A stretch of 64,000 nucleotides of DNA from Nitrospina sp. Its GTDB lineage: Bacteria; Nitrospinota; Nitrospinia; Nitrospinales; VA-1. The notes under the pieces were generated by a model. The model saw only the letters and a program-made list of their open reading frames with translations, searched no databases and was not told where the DNA came from. The stretch is from assembly GCA_018653085.1 (NCBI GenBank), contig JABIAY010000053.1, positions 1 through 64,000 on the forward strand, in the 5' to 3' direction. Made by a program: the position numbers and the translations under genes. This document shows positions 49,828 through 58,968 of this stretch, piece after piece. How positions within the stretch are numbered: position 1 is the stretch's first letter; each line of letters opens with the position of its first letter.

Positions 49828-49871
49828 CATATTGAAGCCGAGCAGGTTTATCTAAAAGCCGTTGCACATTG

Positions 49872-49905
49872 CCCCCGCAGCTAGTGCGGGGGGATTTAAT
49901 TTTAA
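49872..49905. terminator. Bidirectional terminator between convergent genes
   Basis: CCCCCGCA GCTAG TGCGGGGG (49872-49892) forms an eight-pair GC stem followed by ATTTAATTTTAATT. It lies between the kinase stop (49827) and the SDR stop (49906). A T-rich stretch on the plus side and the stem's symmetry suit both directions. Confidence 0.7.
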
Positions 49906-50637
49906 TTAAGTTCTACCGTGAACATAACCGCCATCGACTGGCAGGATTATGCCTGTGGTAAAACTCGCGGTTGCAAGGTGAATCACCGCCTCGGTAATTT
50001 CCTGCACTTCACCCACCCGGTTCATTAAAGCTACGCCTCCAAAGGCATCGACATCCGCATCGCCATAAAGAGGTGTTCTGATAGCACCGGGAGCAACAGC
50101 ATTCACCTGGATGTTGTCGACTGCAAGCTCGCTGGCGAGACTGGTTGTCAATGCGTGGACGCCTCCTTTGGTGATCAGCGCCGCGCTCGCAGGCAGGCTG
50201 GCCATTGAATGTGTGATGAGCACGGTACCGATGTTGACGATACTGCCGCCGCCCTGTTTCTTCATCTGCCTGACAACTGCCTGTGTTACGAAATAGGTTC
50301 CTTTCAGGTTGATGTGGATATATTTATCGATATCTTCCTCGGTATTTTCCAGGAATGGTTTCGCTCCAAAGATCCCGGCATTGTTGACGAGCACATCTGC
50401 ACTGTCGAATCGTTCAACCGCCGTGCGGACCAACTTTTCCCCAGTCTCTTTATTACCGATATCTCCCGGCACGATGGCAATCCTTTTTTCATCGCCCAGT
50501 TTTTGGGCCGCGTTAGCGAGCTTCTCGCTGTTGCGTGCATTCATAACGATATTGGAGCCTCGCTCGAGGAATCCCCTGGCGACATCGAGTCCGATACCGC
50601 TTGATGCACCTGTGATTAATACTGTTTTGGTTGTCAT
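49906..50637 (-). CDS. Short-chain dehydrogenase/reductase lacking the catalytic tyrosine
   Basis: The 243-residue protein has the Rossmann motif TGASSGIG (residues 8-15), NNAG (about 87-90) and the downstream NAVAPGAIRTPL segment. The usual YxxxK is replaced by ALITK, and NISS by NIGT, so two of the three catalytic residues are changed. It may bind NAD(P) without normal reductase activity, or use another residue. It is the third gene of an operon after DsrE and PNPOx. Confidence 0.9.
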   Translation of the reverse strand: MTTKTVLITGASSGIGLDVARGFLERGSNIVMNARNSEKLANAAQKLGDEKRIAIVPGDIGNKETGEKLVRTAVERFDSADVLVNNAGIFGAKPFLENTEEDIDKYIHINLKGTYFVTQAVVRQMKKQGGGSIVNIGTVLITHSMASLPASAALITKGGVHALTTSLASELAVDNIQVNAVAPGAIRTPLYGDADVDAFGGVALMNRVGEVQEITEAVIHLATASFTTGIILPVDGGYVHGRT

Positions 50638-50655
50638 TTAATTTTCTCCTTTAAT

Positions 50656-51234
50656 TTAGATTGTTTCAATCTGGTCTAATTTCACCAGGCCTTTTTGAAT
50701 CTCTTCTTTTGTATAACGGGGAGTTATATGTTGCGGGCAGTTCCAGTCAAAGGCATGGACCTTAAAGATAAAGAATCGTTCAATAGTGGCTTCGTAATCC
50801 GGCATTTTAAATTTTTCCAGCAACTCAGGATGGTCGGCGGCGTGAAGCACTTCCGCTTCTGCCCAGATTTTTAATCTCTGCTGTTGGGTGTAATCCATAA
50901 GAAAAAGGACAGTCTTCTTAGTGGCGTTAAAATTTCCCGTGCTGATGTATTGCCCGTTGCCTCGGAAATCGGCAAATCCAATTGTGTTTTCATCAATGAC
51001 TTTTAAAAATCCTTTGGGTCCGCCACGAAACTGCATATACGGCCAACCGTTTTCACCTACCGAAGACATATAAAAACTGTCCCTGTCTTTGATATAAGCC
51101 TTTTCCTGCCAGGTGAGCGTGTTGCGAAATTCATCTCTACTCTCCATCTTTTGATAAGGGGCCCGGGTGCCATATTTTTCCTGAACTTTTCGGACACTGT
51201 CGTTGAACGCGAATTCCATAAAATGTTTTGCCAT
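50656..51234 (-). CDS. Pyridoxamine 5'-phosphate oxidase-like flavoprotein
   Basis: The 192-residue protein is a split-barrel, putative FMN-binding protein of the PNPOx-like superfamily. RDSFYMSSVGENGWPYMQFRGGPKGFLKVIDENTIGFADFRGNGQYISTGNF (about residues 50-102) is the conserved FMN-binding strand set, followed by KTVLFLMDYTQQQRLKIWAEAEV. It is unlikely to be the true vitamin B6 enzyme because the length and C-terminus differ. The ATG at 51234 follows AAGGAAACC. It lies between the DsrE and SDR genes in one operon. Confidence 0.85.
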   Translation of the reverse strand: MAKHFMEFAFNDSVRKVQEKYGTRAPYQKMESRDEFRNTLTWQEKAYIKDRDSFYMSSVGENGWPYMQFRGGPKGFLKVIDENTIGFADFRGNGQYISTGNFNATKKTVLFLMDYTQQQRLKIWAEAEVLHAADHPELLEKFKMPDYEATIERFFIFKVHAFDWNCPQHITPRYTKEEIQKGLVKLDQIETI

Positions 51235-51295
51235 GACTTGGTTTCCTTTTTTCAAAAGTTGAAAGCATATCCCCCGCATAAAGCCTTATTTGTTT

Positions 51296-51658
51296 TCAGA
51301 ATGTGAGGACATTAAATCCCTGCTCTTGTAATTTGCTGAGGCTGGGAAGCCCGGTTGTTTTTGGCACCGAGTTATCCTTGATCAGGTCGTAGCCGTTGGT
51401 GTTGGCACCGAATACATCGGCACAGGCGCAGGAAACTCCCGTGATCTTGTCGGCAACGGCTTCAAACAATTCGTGCGCAGGATGATCTTCTTTCTCCAGC
51501 ACTTCAGGCCATCTCGTACCGGTGCCTTGAAACAGAATGGATACTTCCTTGCCAGCATTTTTGTAATCGTAAGCTGTGGCCAGGGCATTGAAGACTCGCC
51601 CTAAAGATTCTTCTGATTCGTTTTTGGGGTCCGAAAGAACAACGATTGCGGTTTTCAT
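51296..51658 (-). CDS. DsrE/F-like protein
   Basis: The 120-residue protein has the DsrE fold (TAIVVLSDPKNESEESLGRVFNALATAYDYKNAGKEVSILFQGTGTRW). CACADVFG near residue 85 provides two candidate active cysteines. DsrE-family proteins transfer sulfur or act as NAD/thiol-linked partners; this copy is of the stand-alone peroxiredoxin-like or sulfur-relay type and cannot be assigned precisely. GAGGAAATCAAA precedes the ATG. It is the first gene of a three-gene, sigma54-promoted operon. Confidence 0.85.
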   Translation of the reverse strand: MKTAIVVLSDPKNESEESLGRVFNALATAYDYKNAGKEVSILFQGTGTRWPEVLEKEDHPAHELFEAVADKITGVSCACADVFGANTNGYDLIKDNSVPKTTGLPSLSKLQEQGFNVLTF

Positions 51659-51726
51659 TTTGATTTCCTCAAATTTTAGTTTCAAAGTTATGCCGAGTTC
51701 TGTGTCGGCTTTTATGGATTGTATAG

Positions 51727-51742
51727 AGCAGTTTCTGTGCCA
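51727..51742 (-). promoter_or_regulatory. Sigma54-type promoter for the DsrE-PNPOx-SDR operon
   Basis: On the minus strand TGGCAC AGAAA CTGCT matches the -24/-12 consensus, with GG and GC separated by exactly ten bases. It lies 69 bp before the DsrE start. The divergent gene encodes a sigma54 activator, which supports its function. Confidence 0.85.
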
Positions 51743-51813
51743 AAAATAAAATTTGCATATAACCCGTTATTTTTAAATAAGTTATAGGTTTTTGTGGTGC
51801 TGTCAGAGAGTGT

Positions 51814-51840
51814 CGAAATTTCGTTATTAGCGAAATTTAG
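51814..51840. promoter_or_regulatory. Probable activator-binding sites (UAS)
   Basis: CGAAATTTCG (51814-51823) is a perfect palindrome, and CGAAATTTAG (51831-51840) is a near copy 17 bp further. They sit 75-100 bp upstream of the sigma54 -24 box and just before the activator gene, the usual place for enhancer sites. Whether the activator also represses itself is unknown. Confidence 0.65.
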
Positions 51841-51906
51841 CTAATAAAATTTATATTTTAACGATTTTTCGTGGATTCGAAAGGTCGATGGGAATATACT
51901 AAAACC

Positions 51907-53379
51907 ATGAAACCGGACTCAAAGAGCAGCCCACAATCGGAACCGCAGGAATTAAAAGAAGCTCTGCACCTGAACAAGTTGATCCTGGAATCGGCGGGAG
52001 AGGGAATCTACGGTATTGACCTTGAAGGAATGACGACCTTTATCAACCCGGCGGCAGAAAAGATGACCGGATACTCGGCCCAGGAAATGATCGACAACTG
52101 TCAGCACAAGCTGGTTCATCATTCGAGGCCGGATGGAACTCCCTATCCTCAAGAGGAATGCCCCATCTACGCCGCATTCCGAAAGGGAAAGGTGTTTCAC
52201 ACATCAGAAGAAGTTTTTTGGCGCAAAGATGGCACCCCCTTCCCGGTAGAGTATGTCAGCACTCCCATTTACGAAAATATGAAACTAAAGGGCGCGGTGG
52301 TTGTCTTTAAAGATTTAACCGAGCGAAAGCGGGCCGAAGAGGAAATCCAATGTTTGCGTCGTCAATTGGAATTGGAAAACGCCTATCTCAATGAAGAGGT
52401 GCTGGATGCCCAGGCCTATGGAGATATTATTGGTGGCAGTCCCGCATTGGAAACCCTCTTGCGACAGATCGCAATGGTGGGTCCTACCGATGCCAGCGTT
52501 CTCATTACAGGCGAGTCGGGAACCGGCAAGGAACTTGTGGCTCGGGAAATCCATAACCGCAGTTCGCGTAGCTCGCGCACCATGATCAAAGTCAATTGCG
52601 CTTCTATTCCAAAGGAACTTTATGAGAGCGAGTTCTTTGGGCACGTGAAGGGTGCTTTCACAGGCGCTATAAAAGACAGGGCAGGGCGATTCCAACTTGC
52701 TGACGGGGGAACTTTATTTCTTGATGAGATCGGGGAAGTTCCTTTAGACCTTCAGAGCAAACTTTTGCGTGTGTTGCAGGAAGGAACCTTTGAAAGGATC
52801 GGTGATGAAAAGACTCTGCAGGCAGATGTGCGAATCATAGCGGCAACGAACCGATCTTTAAAAGAAGAGGTGGAAACAAAACGTTTTCGTCAGGACCTTT
52901 ATTACCGTTTAAATGTATTTCCCATAGAGGTTCCGCCACTGCGCTCTCGAAAAGAAGACATCCCGATGCTGGCCTCAAGTTTTCTTGAGCTGGCCTCGAG
53001 AAAATTAAAACTGCCTCTTCCCAAACTGACCCAGGCGAATATGATTGCGCTACAAGGTTACGATTGGCCGGGCAATGTGCGAGAGTTACAAAACGTGATT
53101 GAACGAGCCGTAATAACTTCGCGGTCAGGTAAAGTTTCATTCAATCTAGCCAAAGAAAACAAACAATACCCCGCGGCTAAGGCGAAGCAGGCGGATGCAA
53201 AAGTCAGTATTCTCACTGAAGAAGAAATGAAATTGCGTGATCGGGAGAATATATTGAATGCCTTGAATCAGTGTAACTGGAAGATCACAGGAACAGATGG
53301 CGCCGCAGAGCAATTGGCAATGAAACCCACCACGCTACACTCAAAAATTAAAAAGATGGGCCTTAAAAGACCGAGTTAG
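51907..53379 (+). CDS. PAS domain sigma54-dependent transcriptional activator (NtrC family)
   Basis: The 490-residue protein has a PAS domain (about residues 22-135; [31 protein letters not shown]), a linker and the AAA+ domain. [15 protein letters not shown] (Walker A, about 201-215), GAFTGA (sigma54 contact), [15 protein letters not shown] (Walker B) and the Arg-finger region [20 protein letters not shown] and [20 protein letters not shown] follow. A Fis-type helix-turn-helix is at the end ([21 protein letters not shown]). The PAS domain likely senses a small ligand or redox state. The ATG at 51907 was chosen; a GTG at 51871 is also in frame. It faces the DsrE operon. Confidence 0.94.
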   Translation: MKPDSKSSPQSEPQELKEALHLNKLILESAGEGIYGIDLEGMTTFINPAAEKMTGYSAQEMIDNCQHKLVHHSRPDGTPYPQEECPIYAAFRKGKVFHTSEEVFWRKDGTPFPVEYVSTPIYENMKLKGAVVVFKDLTERKRAEEEIQCLRRQLELENAYLNEEVLDAQAYGDIIGGSPALETLLRQIAMVGPTDASVLITGESGTGKELVAREIHNRSSRSSRTMIKVNCASIPKELYESEFFGHVKGAFTGAIKDRAGRFQLADGGTLFLDEIGEVPLDLQSKLLRVLQEGTFERIGDEKTLQADVRIIAATNRSLKEEVETKRFRQDLYYRLNVFPIEVPPLRSRKEDIPMLASSFLELASRKLKLPLPKLTQANMIALQGYDWPGNVRELQNVIERAVITSRSGKVSFNLAKENKQYPAAKAKQADAKVSILTEEEMKLRDRENILNALNQCNWKITGTDGAAEQLAMKPTTLHSKIKKMGLKRPS

Positions 53380-53387
53380 CTGGTCCA

Positions 53388-54752
53388 CTAGTGGGGAAAA
53401 AATTTGGCAAGGAAGACGATGCCAACGGCAATGGGGGTGATATAGCGGATGAGGAACCCCCAGCTTTGCGCCCAGGGAAACCCAAACTTGTTTTCATGTT
53501 TCTCGATTTCCTCATGCGCGTTTTTTGTACCCCACACCCAGCCCACGAAAACCGCCATCAACATGCCGCCTAAAGGCAAAAGGTAGTTGGAAGCGATGTT
53601 ATCGATATGATCGAAAAAGTTCATGCCGAACAGTTTTGCATCTGCCATTACGCCGAACGACAAACCGCTGGGAACGCCAAACGCGAAAATCGCGAAGCCA
53701 ACAAGCAGAACAGCTTTTTTCCGTTCCCATCCGAGCTGGTCAATGAAGTAGGCCACGACCACTTCCAATAAAGAAATTCCTGATGTGATAGCGGCAATGG
53801 CCAGCAGGATGAAAAAGATAACGGCTACACCATGACCGAGCGGCATATCGGCAAACACCGTAGGTAGAACGCTGAAAACCAGCCCAGGGCCTTCGGTGGG
53901 TTCGAGTCCCATCGCGAATACCGCTGGGAAAATGACCATGCCGACCATAAGTGCGATGAGTGTGTCGAACATCACCACATAAACGGTGGAAGAGGCCAGA
54001 CTTTCTTTGTCCGACAGGTAACTGCCGTAAGTGATCATGCACCCCATCCCCAAACTGAGTGAAAAGAAAGCTTGCCCCAGTGCAATGAGCACCACGTTGG
54101 CGTTGATCTTGCTAAAGTCAGGAGTCAAATAAAAGGCAACGCCTTCCATCGCGCCATCAAGAGTGAGTGCGCGGAGCATCAGCAGAAGCAGGATGACGAC
54201 CAGAGTTGGCATGAGGATGTCGCAGGCTTTTTCAATGCCGCCATGCACGCCTCTTAAGACGATGGCGATACAGGTCCCCATGAACAGCGCGTGGTAGAAA
54301 AGAACCTCCCATGTGTTTCCTATAAAATTTCCAAAAAACTCTCCCGCTTCTTTGGGGGAAGGAAACGCCAGCACGGAGCCGGTGATGGATTTTGCCACGT
54401 AAGCGAATGTCCAGCCGCCAACGACCCCGTAAAAGGAGAGGATGAAGAACCCGGCTAGCACGCCCATATAACCGATGCCGATCCAGGGCGAATTGGGTTT
54501 GAGTTGGTCGAACGCGCCGACAGGATTGCGGTTGGTTTTTCGGCCCAGGGTAAATTCAGCCAGCATGATGGGGGTGCCGATCACGAAGATGCAAACCAGA
54601 TAAATGAGCACAAACGCTCCGCCGCCGTTTTGCCCTACTATATAAGGAAACTTCCAGATATTGCCGAGTCCGACTGCGGAACCGGAAGCGGCCAGGATGA
54701 ATCCCATACGACTGCCCCAGAACCCGCGCTGATTATTGTTTTCGGTCTTCAT
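53388..54752 (-). CDS. Sodium:neurotransmitter symporter family (NSS/SNF) transporter
   Basis: The 454-residue protein has about 11-12 helices. GFILAASGSAVGLGNIWKFPYIVGQNGGGAFVLIYLVC (about residues 12-50) contains the Na+/substrate unwound helix 1, and SLSLGMGCMITYGSYL is the helix 6-7 signature. Members such as LeuT carry amino acids with sodium. Substrate not assignable. It converges with the sigma54 activator eight bases apart and shares none of its regulation. Confidence 0.93.
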   Translation of the reverse strand: MKTENNNQRGFWGSRMGFILAASGSAVGLGNIWKFPYIVGQNGGGAFVLIYLVCIFVIGTPIMLAEFTLGRKTNRNPVGAFDQLKPNSPWIGIGYMGVLAGFFILSFYGVVGGWTFAYVAKSITGSVLAFPSPKEAGEFFGNFIGNTWEVLFYHALFMGTCIAIVLRGVHGGIEKACDILMPTLVVILLLLMLRALTLDGAMEGVAFYLTPDFSKINANVVLIALGQAFFSLSLGMGCMITYGSYLSDKESLASSTVYVVMFDTLIALMVGMVIFPAVFAMGLEPTEGPGLVFSVLPTVFADMPLGHGVAVIFFILLAIAAITSGISLLEVVVAYFIDQLGWERKKAVLLVGFAIFAFGVPSGLSFGVMADAKLFGMNFFDHIDNIASNYLLPLGGMLMAVFVGWVWGTKNAHEEIEKHENKFGFPWAQSWGFLIRYITPIAVGIVFLAKFFPH

Positions 54753-54799
54753 GCAAATGGGGGTATATTTTTAGAATATGATGTTTCATCAGGTGGCGT

Positions 54800-56659
54800 A
54801 TGGTTTGCGCCAACCTCTGGTCGGGTTTTTCTCCATTGGAAAATAAAATAAAAAAAATCATAGAGAATATTCCCAAGCTACCCGGAATTTATATCATGAA
54901 GGATTCCCGGGCGGAAATTCTTTATATAGGCAAGGCCAAAATTCTGAGAAACCGTGTGCGCTCCTATTTCCAGAATTCGCGCACACTTCATCCCAGGACA
55001 AGAATGTTTCTGGATAAAGTCCGTGATATCAAGTTCTTGACCACGAAGACAGAAGCCGAGGCACTGATTCTCGAAAGTAATTTCGTAAAGAAACACCAGC
55101 CTCGCTACAACGTCCTGCTTAAAGACGACAAGCATTACCCCTATATACGTTTGACGACACAGGAAAAATTTCCACGGCTGGAGGTGGTGCGCCGGGTACG
55201 CAAAGATCGGGCGACCTATTTTGGCCCTTACACCATGGTCAAGGAAGTCCGGGAAACGATTCGGCTGATCTACAAAATCTTTCCACTTCGCCAGAGTAAA
55301 GACAAGCTGGACGGACAACCGATGCGCCGCCCTTGCCTCAACCACCAAATGGGCCGGTGCCTTGCCCCGTGTGCCGGAAAGGTTTCCCCCGGTGAATATG
55401 AAAAAGTGGTGGAGGGTGTCGAGTGGTTTCTCAAGGGGAAAAACGCCACGCTTCTGAAAAATCTGAAAGCGGGGATGGAATCGGCATCTCAAGAGATGCG
55501 TTACGAAGAAGCCGCGATATTCCGCGACAAAATCCAGGCTGTGCAAACGGTGCTGGACAAACAGAAGATCATCTCCACCTCTATGCAGGATCAGGATGTC
55601 ATCGCCTATTGTTCCGAGAAAGATCAGGCTATGGCGCAGGTCCTGATCATCCGTGCCGGAAAAATGCTGAGTGAAAAAATATTCAAACTGAAATCGCAAA
55701 ACGAAATGGAAGAAGATGAAACGCTGGCTTCTTTTCTCAAACAGTATTATGCGGAAGAGGTGGCTCTGCCTGCCGAAATATTATTGCCCCACCCTGTTGA
55801 AGACTCCGGCTTGATCGCCGACTGGTTGTCGGAAAAAAAGGGAACCCGGGTGAAGCTCGAAATTCCTGTAATCGGGAAAAAACGCGACCTGGTGAGAATG
55901 GCAGAAGAAAATGCTCGTTTCGCCATGAGAATGGAGCGCGACAAGGGAGATGTGGGTACCCGTTCGTTGGAAGAACTGCAAACGGCTCTGGGCCTGAAAC
56001 ATTTTCCTGAAGTGATTGAAGGATTCGATTTGTCCAACATATCCGGGAGCCATGCAGTGGGCTCCATGGTGGTGTTTGAAAACGCTATGGCGGAAAAATC
56101 AAAATATCGCCGCTACAAAATCTCCAGCGTAAAAGGCATTGACGATTATGCCATGCTCAGGGAGGTGATGACCCGCCGTTATCATCGTCTCCTTGATGAA
56201 GGAAAGCCTCTGCCCAACCTGGTGCTCATTGATGGAGGCAAAGGCCATTTGAATTCCGGTCGTGAGGTTTTTGAGGCTTTGGGGCTTCTTGATCGGGTGG
56301 ACCTGGCCTGCATCGCCAAGGGAAAATATCGCAACAACCTGAAAACGGATGAGGTTTATTTGCTACAGAAAAAGGACCCAGTGCTATTTAAAGAGAACTC
56401 CCCCTCCCGGTTTCTCATGCAACGCATTCGTGATGAGGCGCACCGGTTTGCCATTTCCTATCACCGCCGACTGCGGGGCAAGGAGGCTTTGAGCTCACCG
56501 CTGGAAAATATTCCGGGAATCGGGAAAAAACGCCGGTTACTGCTTTTACAGCAGTTTGGCAGTCTGGAAAATATCCGTAACGCATCTGTAGAGGAACTGG
56601 TGGCATTGCCGGGAATCACCCGGTCTCTGGCAGAAAAACTGCGTACAAATACCGGCTAA
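54800..56659 (+). CDS. uvrC: UvrABC excinuclease subunit C
   Basis: Makes both incisions around DNA damage. The 619-residue protein has the GIY-YIG nuclease domain (PGIYIMKDSRAEILYIGKAKILRNRVRSYF, about residues 28-57), a four-cysteine-like CLNHQMGRCLAPC segment (about 179-191), the UVR segment (AGMESASQEMRYEEAAIFRDKIQAV, about 222-246), the RNase H-like nuclease domain (EGFDLSNISGSHAVGSMVVFENA, about 412-434), and paired HhH motifs near the end (NIPGIGKKRRLLLLQQFG). The ATG at 54800 follows AGGTGGCGT; a TTG at 54836 would drop 12 residues. Confidence 0.96.
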   Translation: MVCANLWSGFSPLENKIKKIIENIPKLPGIYIMKDSRAEILYIGKAKILRNRVRSYFQNSRTLHPRTRMFLDKVRDIKFLTTKTEAEALILESNFVKKHQPRYNVLLKDDKHYPYIRLTTQEKFPRLEVVRRVRKDRATYFGPYTMVKEVRETIRLIYKIFPLRQSKDKLDGQPMRRPCLNHQMGRCLAPCAGKVSPGEYEKVVEGVEWFLKGKNATLLKNLKAGMESASQEMRYEEAAIFRDKIQAVQTVLDKQKIISTSMQDQDVIAYCSEKDQAMAQVLIIRAGKMLSEKIFKLKSQNEMEEDETLASFLKQYYAEEVALPAEILLPHPVEDSGLIADWLSEKKGTRVKLEIPVIGKKRDLVRMAEENARFAMRMERDKGDVGTRSLEELQTALGLKHFPEVIEGFDLSNISGSHAVGSMVVFENAMAEKSKYRRYKISSVKGIDDYAMLREVMTRRYHRLLDEGKPLPNLVLIDGGKGHLNSGREVFEALGLLDRVDLACIAKGKYRNNLKTDEVYLLQKKDPVLFKENSPSRFLMQRIRDEAHRFAISYHRRLRGKEALSSPLENIPGIGKKRRLLLLQQFGSLENIRNASVEELVALPGITRSLAEKLRTNTG

Positions 56660-56939
56660 TCCGCATATTGCATGAGTATTAGCTAGCATAGAAGAAAAAC
56701 CCTATTAAATCACCCTCACCTCAATCCTCTCCCCTCAAGGGAGAGGAAGCAAAAAGTCCCTTCTCCCCTGGAGGGAGAAGGCTAGGATGAGGGGGACTAC
56801 AAAGATTAAGTCCTTTCCTTATCCATTTGCTCATGCAATATGCAGGCTAAACTAATTTTTCGGTTTTGCCGATAAGACAGCATGTATAATGCATGGTCTG
56901 GGAACCTGGTTTCCTACATGATTCAGGAGGGTAAAACGA
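56660..56939. repeat. Intergenic region with double-hairpin repeat (copy 2 at 56703-56796)
   Basis: 56703-56796 is the inverted, near-identical partner of the repeat at 7343-7436: two hairpins, CCTCTCCCCTCAAGGGAGAGG and CCTTCTCCCCTGGAGGGAGAAGG. The rest of the 280-bp gap holds the promoter region of the next gene; nothing else is seen. Confidence 0.85.
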
Positions 56940-57683
56940 ATGCGTGGTATTTCAAAAATAACGGGTTGTCTTTTGAGCGGGATTTTTTTGCTGAGTTGGG
57001 TTTCTGCCCCCGGAGCAAGTGAGGTATCAGACAAGTTTTTAAACGAGGCCAAAACGCTGGCAAATCTGGAAGACGATTTTTTCAAAAAGCGTTTGAACAA
57101 TGACTTAAAGGGGGCTTATAGCCATCAGCACCCTGTCTATAAAGAAAAAATCTCGATAGAAGAGTTTTTATATTTTGAGGGCCGAGTGGCATCGGATTAC
57201 CGAGGTGGAACCGGGGCCCATATTTCGGGGAGCATGCTACCGACTCTGGAGCACATTAAAAAGAATCCGAGTAAAAGGGATGTCCTTGGTTTTCCCCGTC
57301 CCTACCATTACAAGTGGTACAAGAATCCTTTTATCACAGTACAGCGTTATTCCCTGGATCGGGTTTCCATCAGCGAGGATGGCCAATACGCGATGGTGGA
57401 GATCACGCTCAGAGGCAGGGAACGATTGAACCCCGCACTGGTAAGAGGAGATATTGTGTTTGACATGACCCGTCCCCATATTGACTATTGGGAAAAGGTG
57501 GACGGGAAATGGGTGATAACGGTGTTGGTTGATCGCACTTCAATAAGCGGTGGAATGAAAACCTTGTATCTTATCCCTAACAATAATGATGCCTGGGAAA
57601 AGAAGGAATATGTCCATATTGACCCGGGTAGTTTGCTGGCAGAGCCCGATCCCGTGCGTCATGCCTTGAATGGAAAGCATTAA
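56940..57683 (+). CDS. Exported hypothetical protein
   Basis: The 247-residue protein has a signal peptide (to about residue 27, near APGAS). The mature part (SEVSDKFLNEAKTLANLEDDFFKK... then a YHYKWYKNPFITVQRYSLDRVSISEDGQYAMVEITLRGRERLN segment) resembles NTF2-like or DUF4440-like folds but is not recognised securely. CAGGAGGGTAAAACGA precedes the ATG. A DegT-family aminotransferase follows after six bases and is probably co-transcribed. Confidence 0.7.
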   Translation: MRGISKITGCLLSGIFLLSWVSAPGASEVSDKFLNEAKTLANLEDDFFKKRLNNDLKGAYSHQHPVYKEKISIEEFLYFEGRVASDYRGGTGAHISGSMLPTLEHIKKNPSKRDVLGFPRPYHYKWYKNPFITVQRYSLDRVSISEDGQYAMVEITLRGRERLNPALVRGDIVFDMTRPHIDYWEKVDGKWVITVLVDRTSISGGMKTLYLIPNNNDAWEKKEYVHIDPGSLLAEPDPVRHALNGKH

Positions 57684-57689
57684 TTCCCA

Positions 57690-58847
57690 ATGAGCGTTGA
57701 CCTGCCGTTTCATAAGTCCTGGTTGGGCGAAGAGGAGCACCGGGAAGTTGAAGATACCCTGAACTCCGGCTGGCTGACAACAGGTCCCAAAACCCAAAAA
57801 TTCGAAGAAGCTTTTAAGGATTATATCGGCTGCAAACATGCGGTGGCCTTGAACTCGTGCACGGCAGGATTGAACCTGGCACTTACGGTGCAGGGGTTTG
57901 CCGATGGGGATGAGGTCATCACTACACCGATGACGTTCCCCGCCACCGCGAATGTGATCCTTCTGCAGAGATTGAAACCGGTTTTTGCCGATATCGAACC
58001 GGGAACCCTCACTATTGATCCTAAAAAAATAGAAGCTAAAATCACTCCCCGTACCCGCGCCATCATCCCTGTTCATTTCGCCGGTCATCCTTGTGATATG
58101 ACCCCCATTCAGGAATTGGCAGACCGGCATAAACTGGTCATCATTGAAGATGCGGCCCATGCGCTGGAGTCTCGATACAAGGGACAAAAAATCGGCAACC
58201 TCGGCAATGCTACGGCCTTCAGTTTTTATGCCAACAAAAATATTACTACCGGCGAAGGCGGTATGCTGGTAACCAATGACGATGCCCTTGCCGAGACCTT
58301 TCGTATTATGCGGTTGCAGGGGATAAGCCGCGATGCCTGGAAACGCTATGGCAAAAGCGGATTCTCTCATTGGGAGCAAACTCTGGCCGGGCATAAATGC
58401 AATATGCCCGATCTCAACGCCTCAATCGGATTGCACCAGATTAAAAAAGTGGAGCAGTTCATGACGTTGCGCAGAAAATATGTAGCGATGTATGATCGCG
58501 CTTTCGCCGATGTTGAGGAACTGGAAACTCAGACTGTCCGGGACTATGCCACCCACGCCCACCATATTTATGTGATCGCTCTTCATTTGGAACGCCTGAC
58601 CATAGACCGCGATGGATTTCTGGATGCCATTCAATCTACAGGTATCGGGGTAGCCCTGCATTATGTGGCTTTACACCTGCAACCTTATTATGTGAAAAAC
58701 TTCAACACCAAGCCTCAGGATTTTCCCATCGCGTCCAATTATTCCGAACGGGTTATCAGCCTTCCCTTATACCCAAAAATGTCCTCCGCAGATGTTGAGC
58801 GCGTGATCGGGACAGTAAAAGACCTCATCAAAAAATTCAGGAAATAA
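57690..58847 (+). CDS. DegT/DnrJ/EryC1/StrS-family aminotransferase
   Basis: PLP-dependent sugar aminotransferase, usually making amino-dideoxy sugars for surface glycans. The 385-residue protein has PFHKSWLGEEEHREVEDTLNSGWLTTGPKTQKFEEAF at the N-terminus, LNSCTAGLNLAL, IEDAAHALESRYKGQKIGNLG (PLP site) and FSFYANKNITTGEGGMLVTND, where the Lys in ANKN (about residue 185) binds PLP. The start follows the preceding gene by six bases. No other nucleotide-sugar genes adjoin; a glycosyltransferase pair lies far upstream at 1353-4674. Confidence 0.94.
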   Translation: MSVDLPFHKSWLGEEEHREVEDTLNSGWLTTGPKTQKFEEAFKDYIGCKHAVALNSCTAGLNLALTVQGFADGDEVITTPMTFPATANVILLQRLKPVFADIEPGTLTIDPKKIEAKITPRTRAIIPVHFAGHPCDMTPIQELADRHKLVIIEDAAHALESRYKGQKIGNLGNATAFSFYANKNITTGEGGMLVTNDDALAETFRIMRLQGISRDAWKRYGKSGFSHWEQTLAGHKCNMPDLNASIGLHQIKKVEQFMTLRRKYVAMYDRAFADVEELETQTVRDYATHAHHIYVIALHLERLTIDRDGFLDAIQSTGIGVALHYVALHLQPYYVKNFNTKPQDFPIASNYSERVISLPLYPKMSSADVERVIGTVKDLIKKFRK

Positions 58848-58960
58848 GCGGCGAGCCGCCGGTGGCAGTTGGCAATGGCTCGTTGACCGAGACAACTTTT
58901 TGCTAGCCAGCAAAAGTTATTTTTCATTTCCTCCGGGCGTTGCCCGGTGCCCGGTGGTAT
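58848..58960. repeat. Inverted, diverged composite repeat after the aminotransferase
   Basis: GCGGCGAGCCGCCGGTGGCA (58850-58869) is a hairpin, followed by GGCAATGGCTCGTTGACCGAG, TTTGCTAGCCAGCAAAAG and a GGGCGTTGCCCGG hairpin. The middle is an inverted copy of the second module with several changes. Confidence 0.7.
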
Positions 58961-58968
58961 AACGTGTC

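Noticed and set aside
57540-58394. Minus-strand ORF of 284 codons
   Set aside because: Antisense to the well-supported DegT-family aminotransferase gene.
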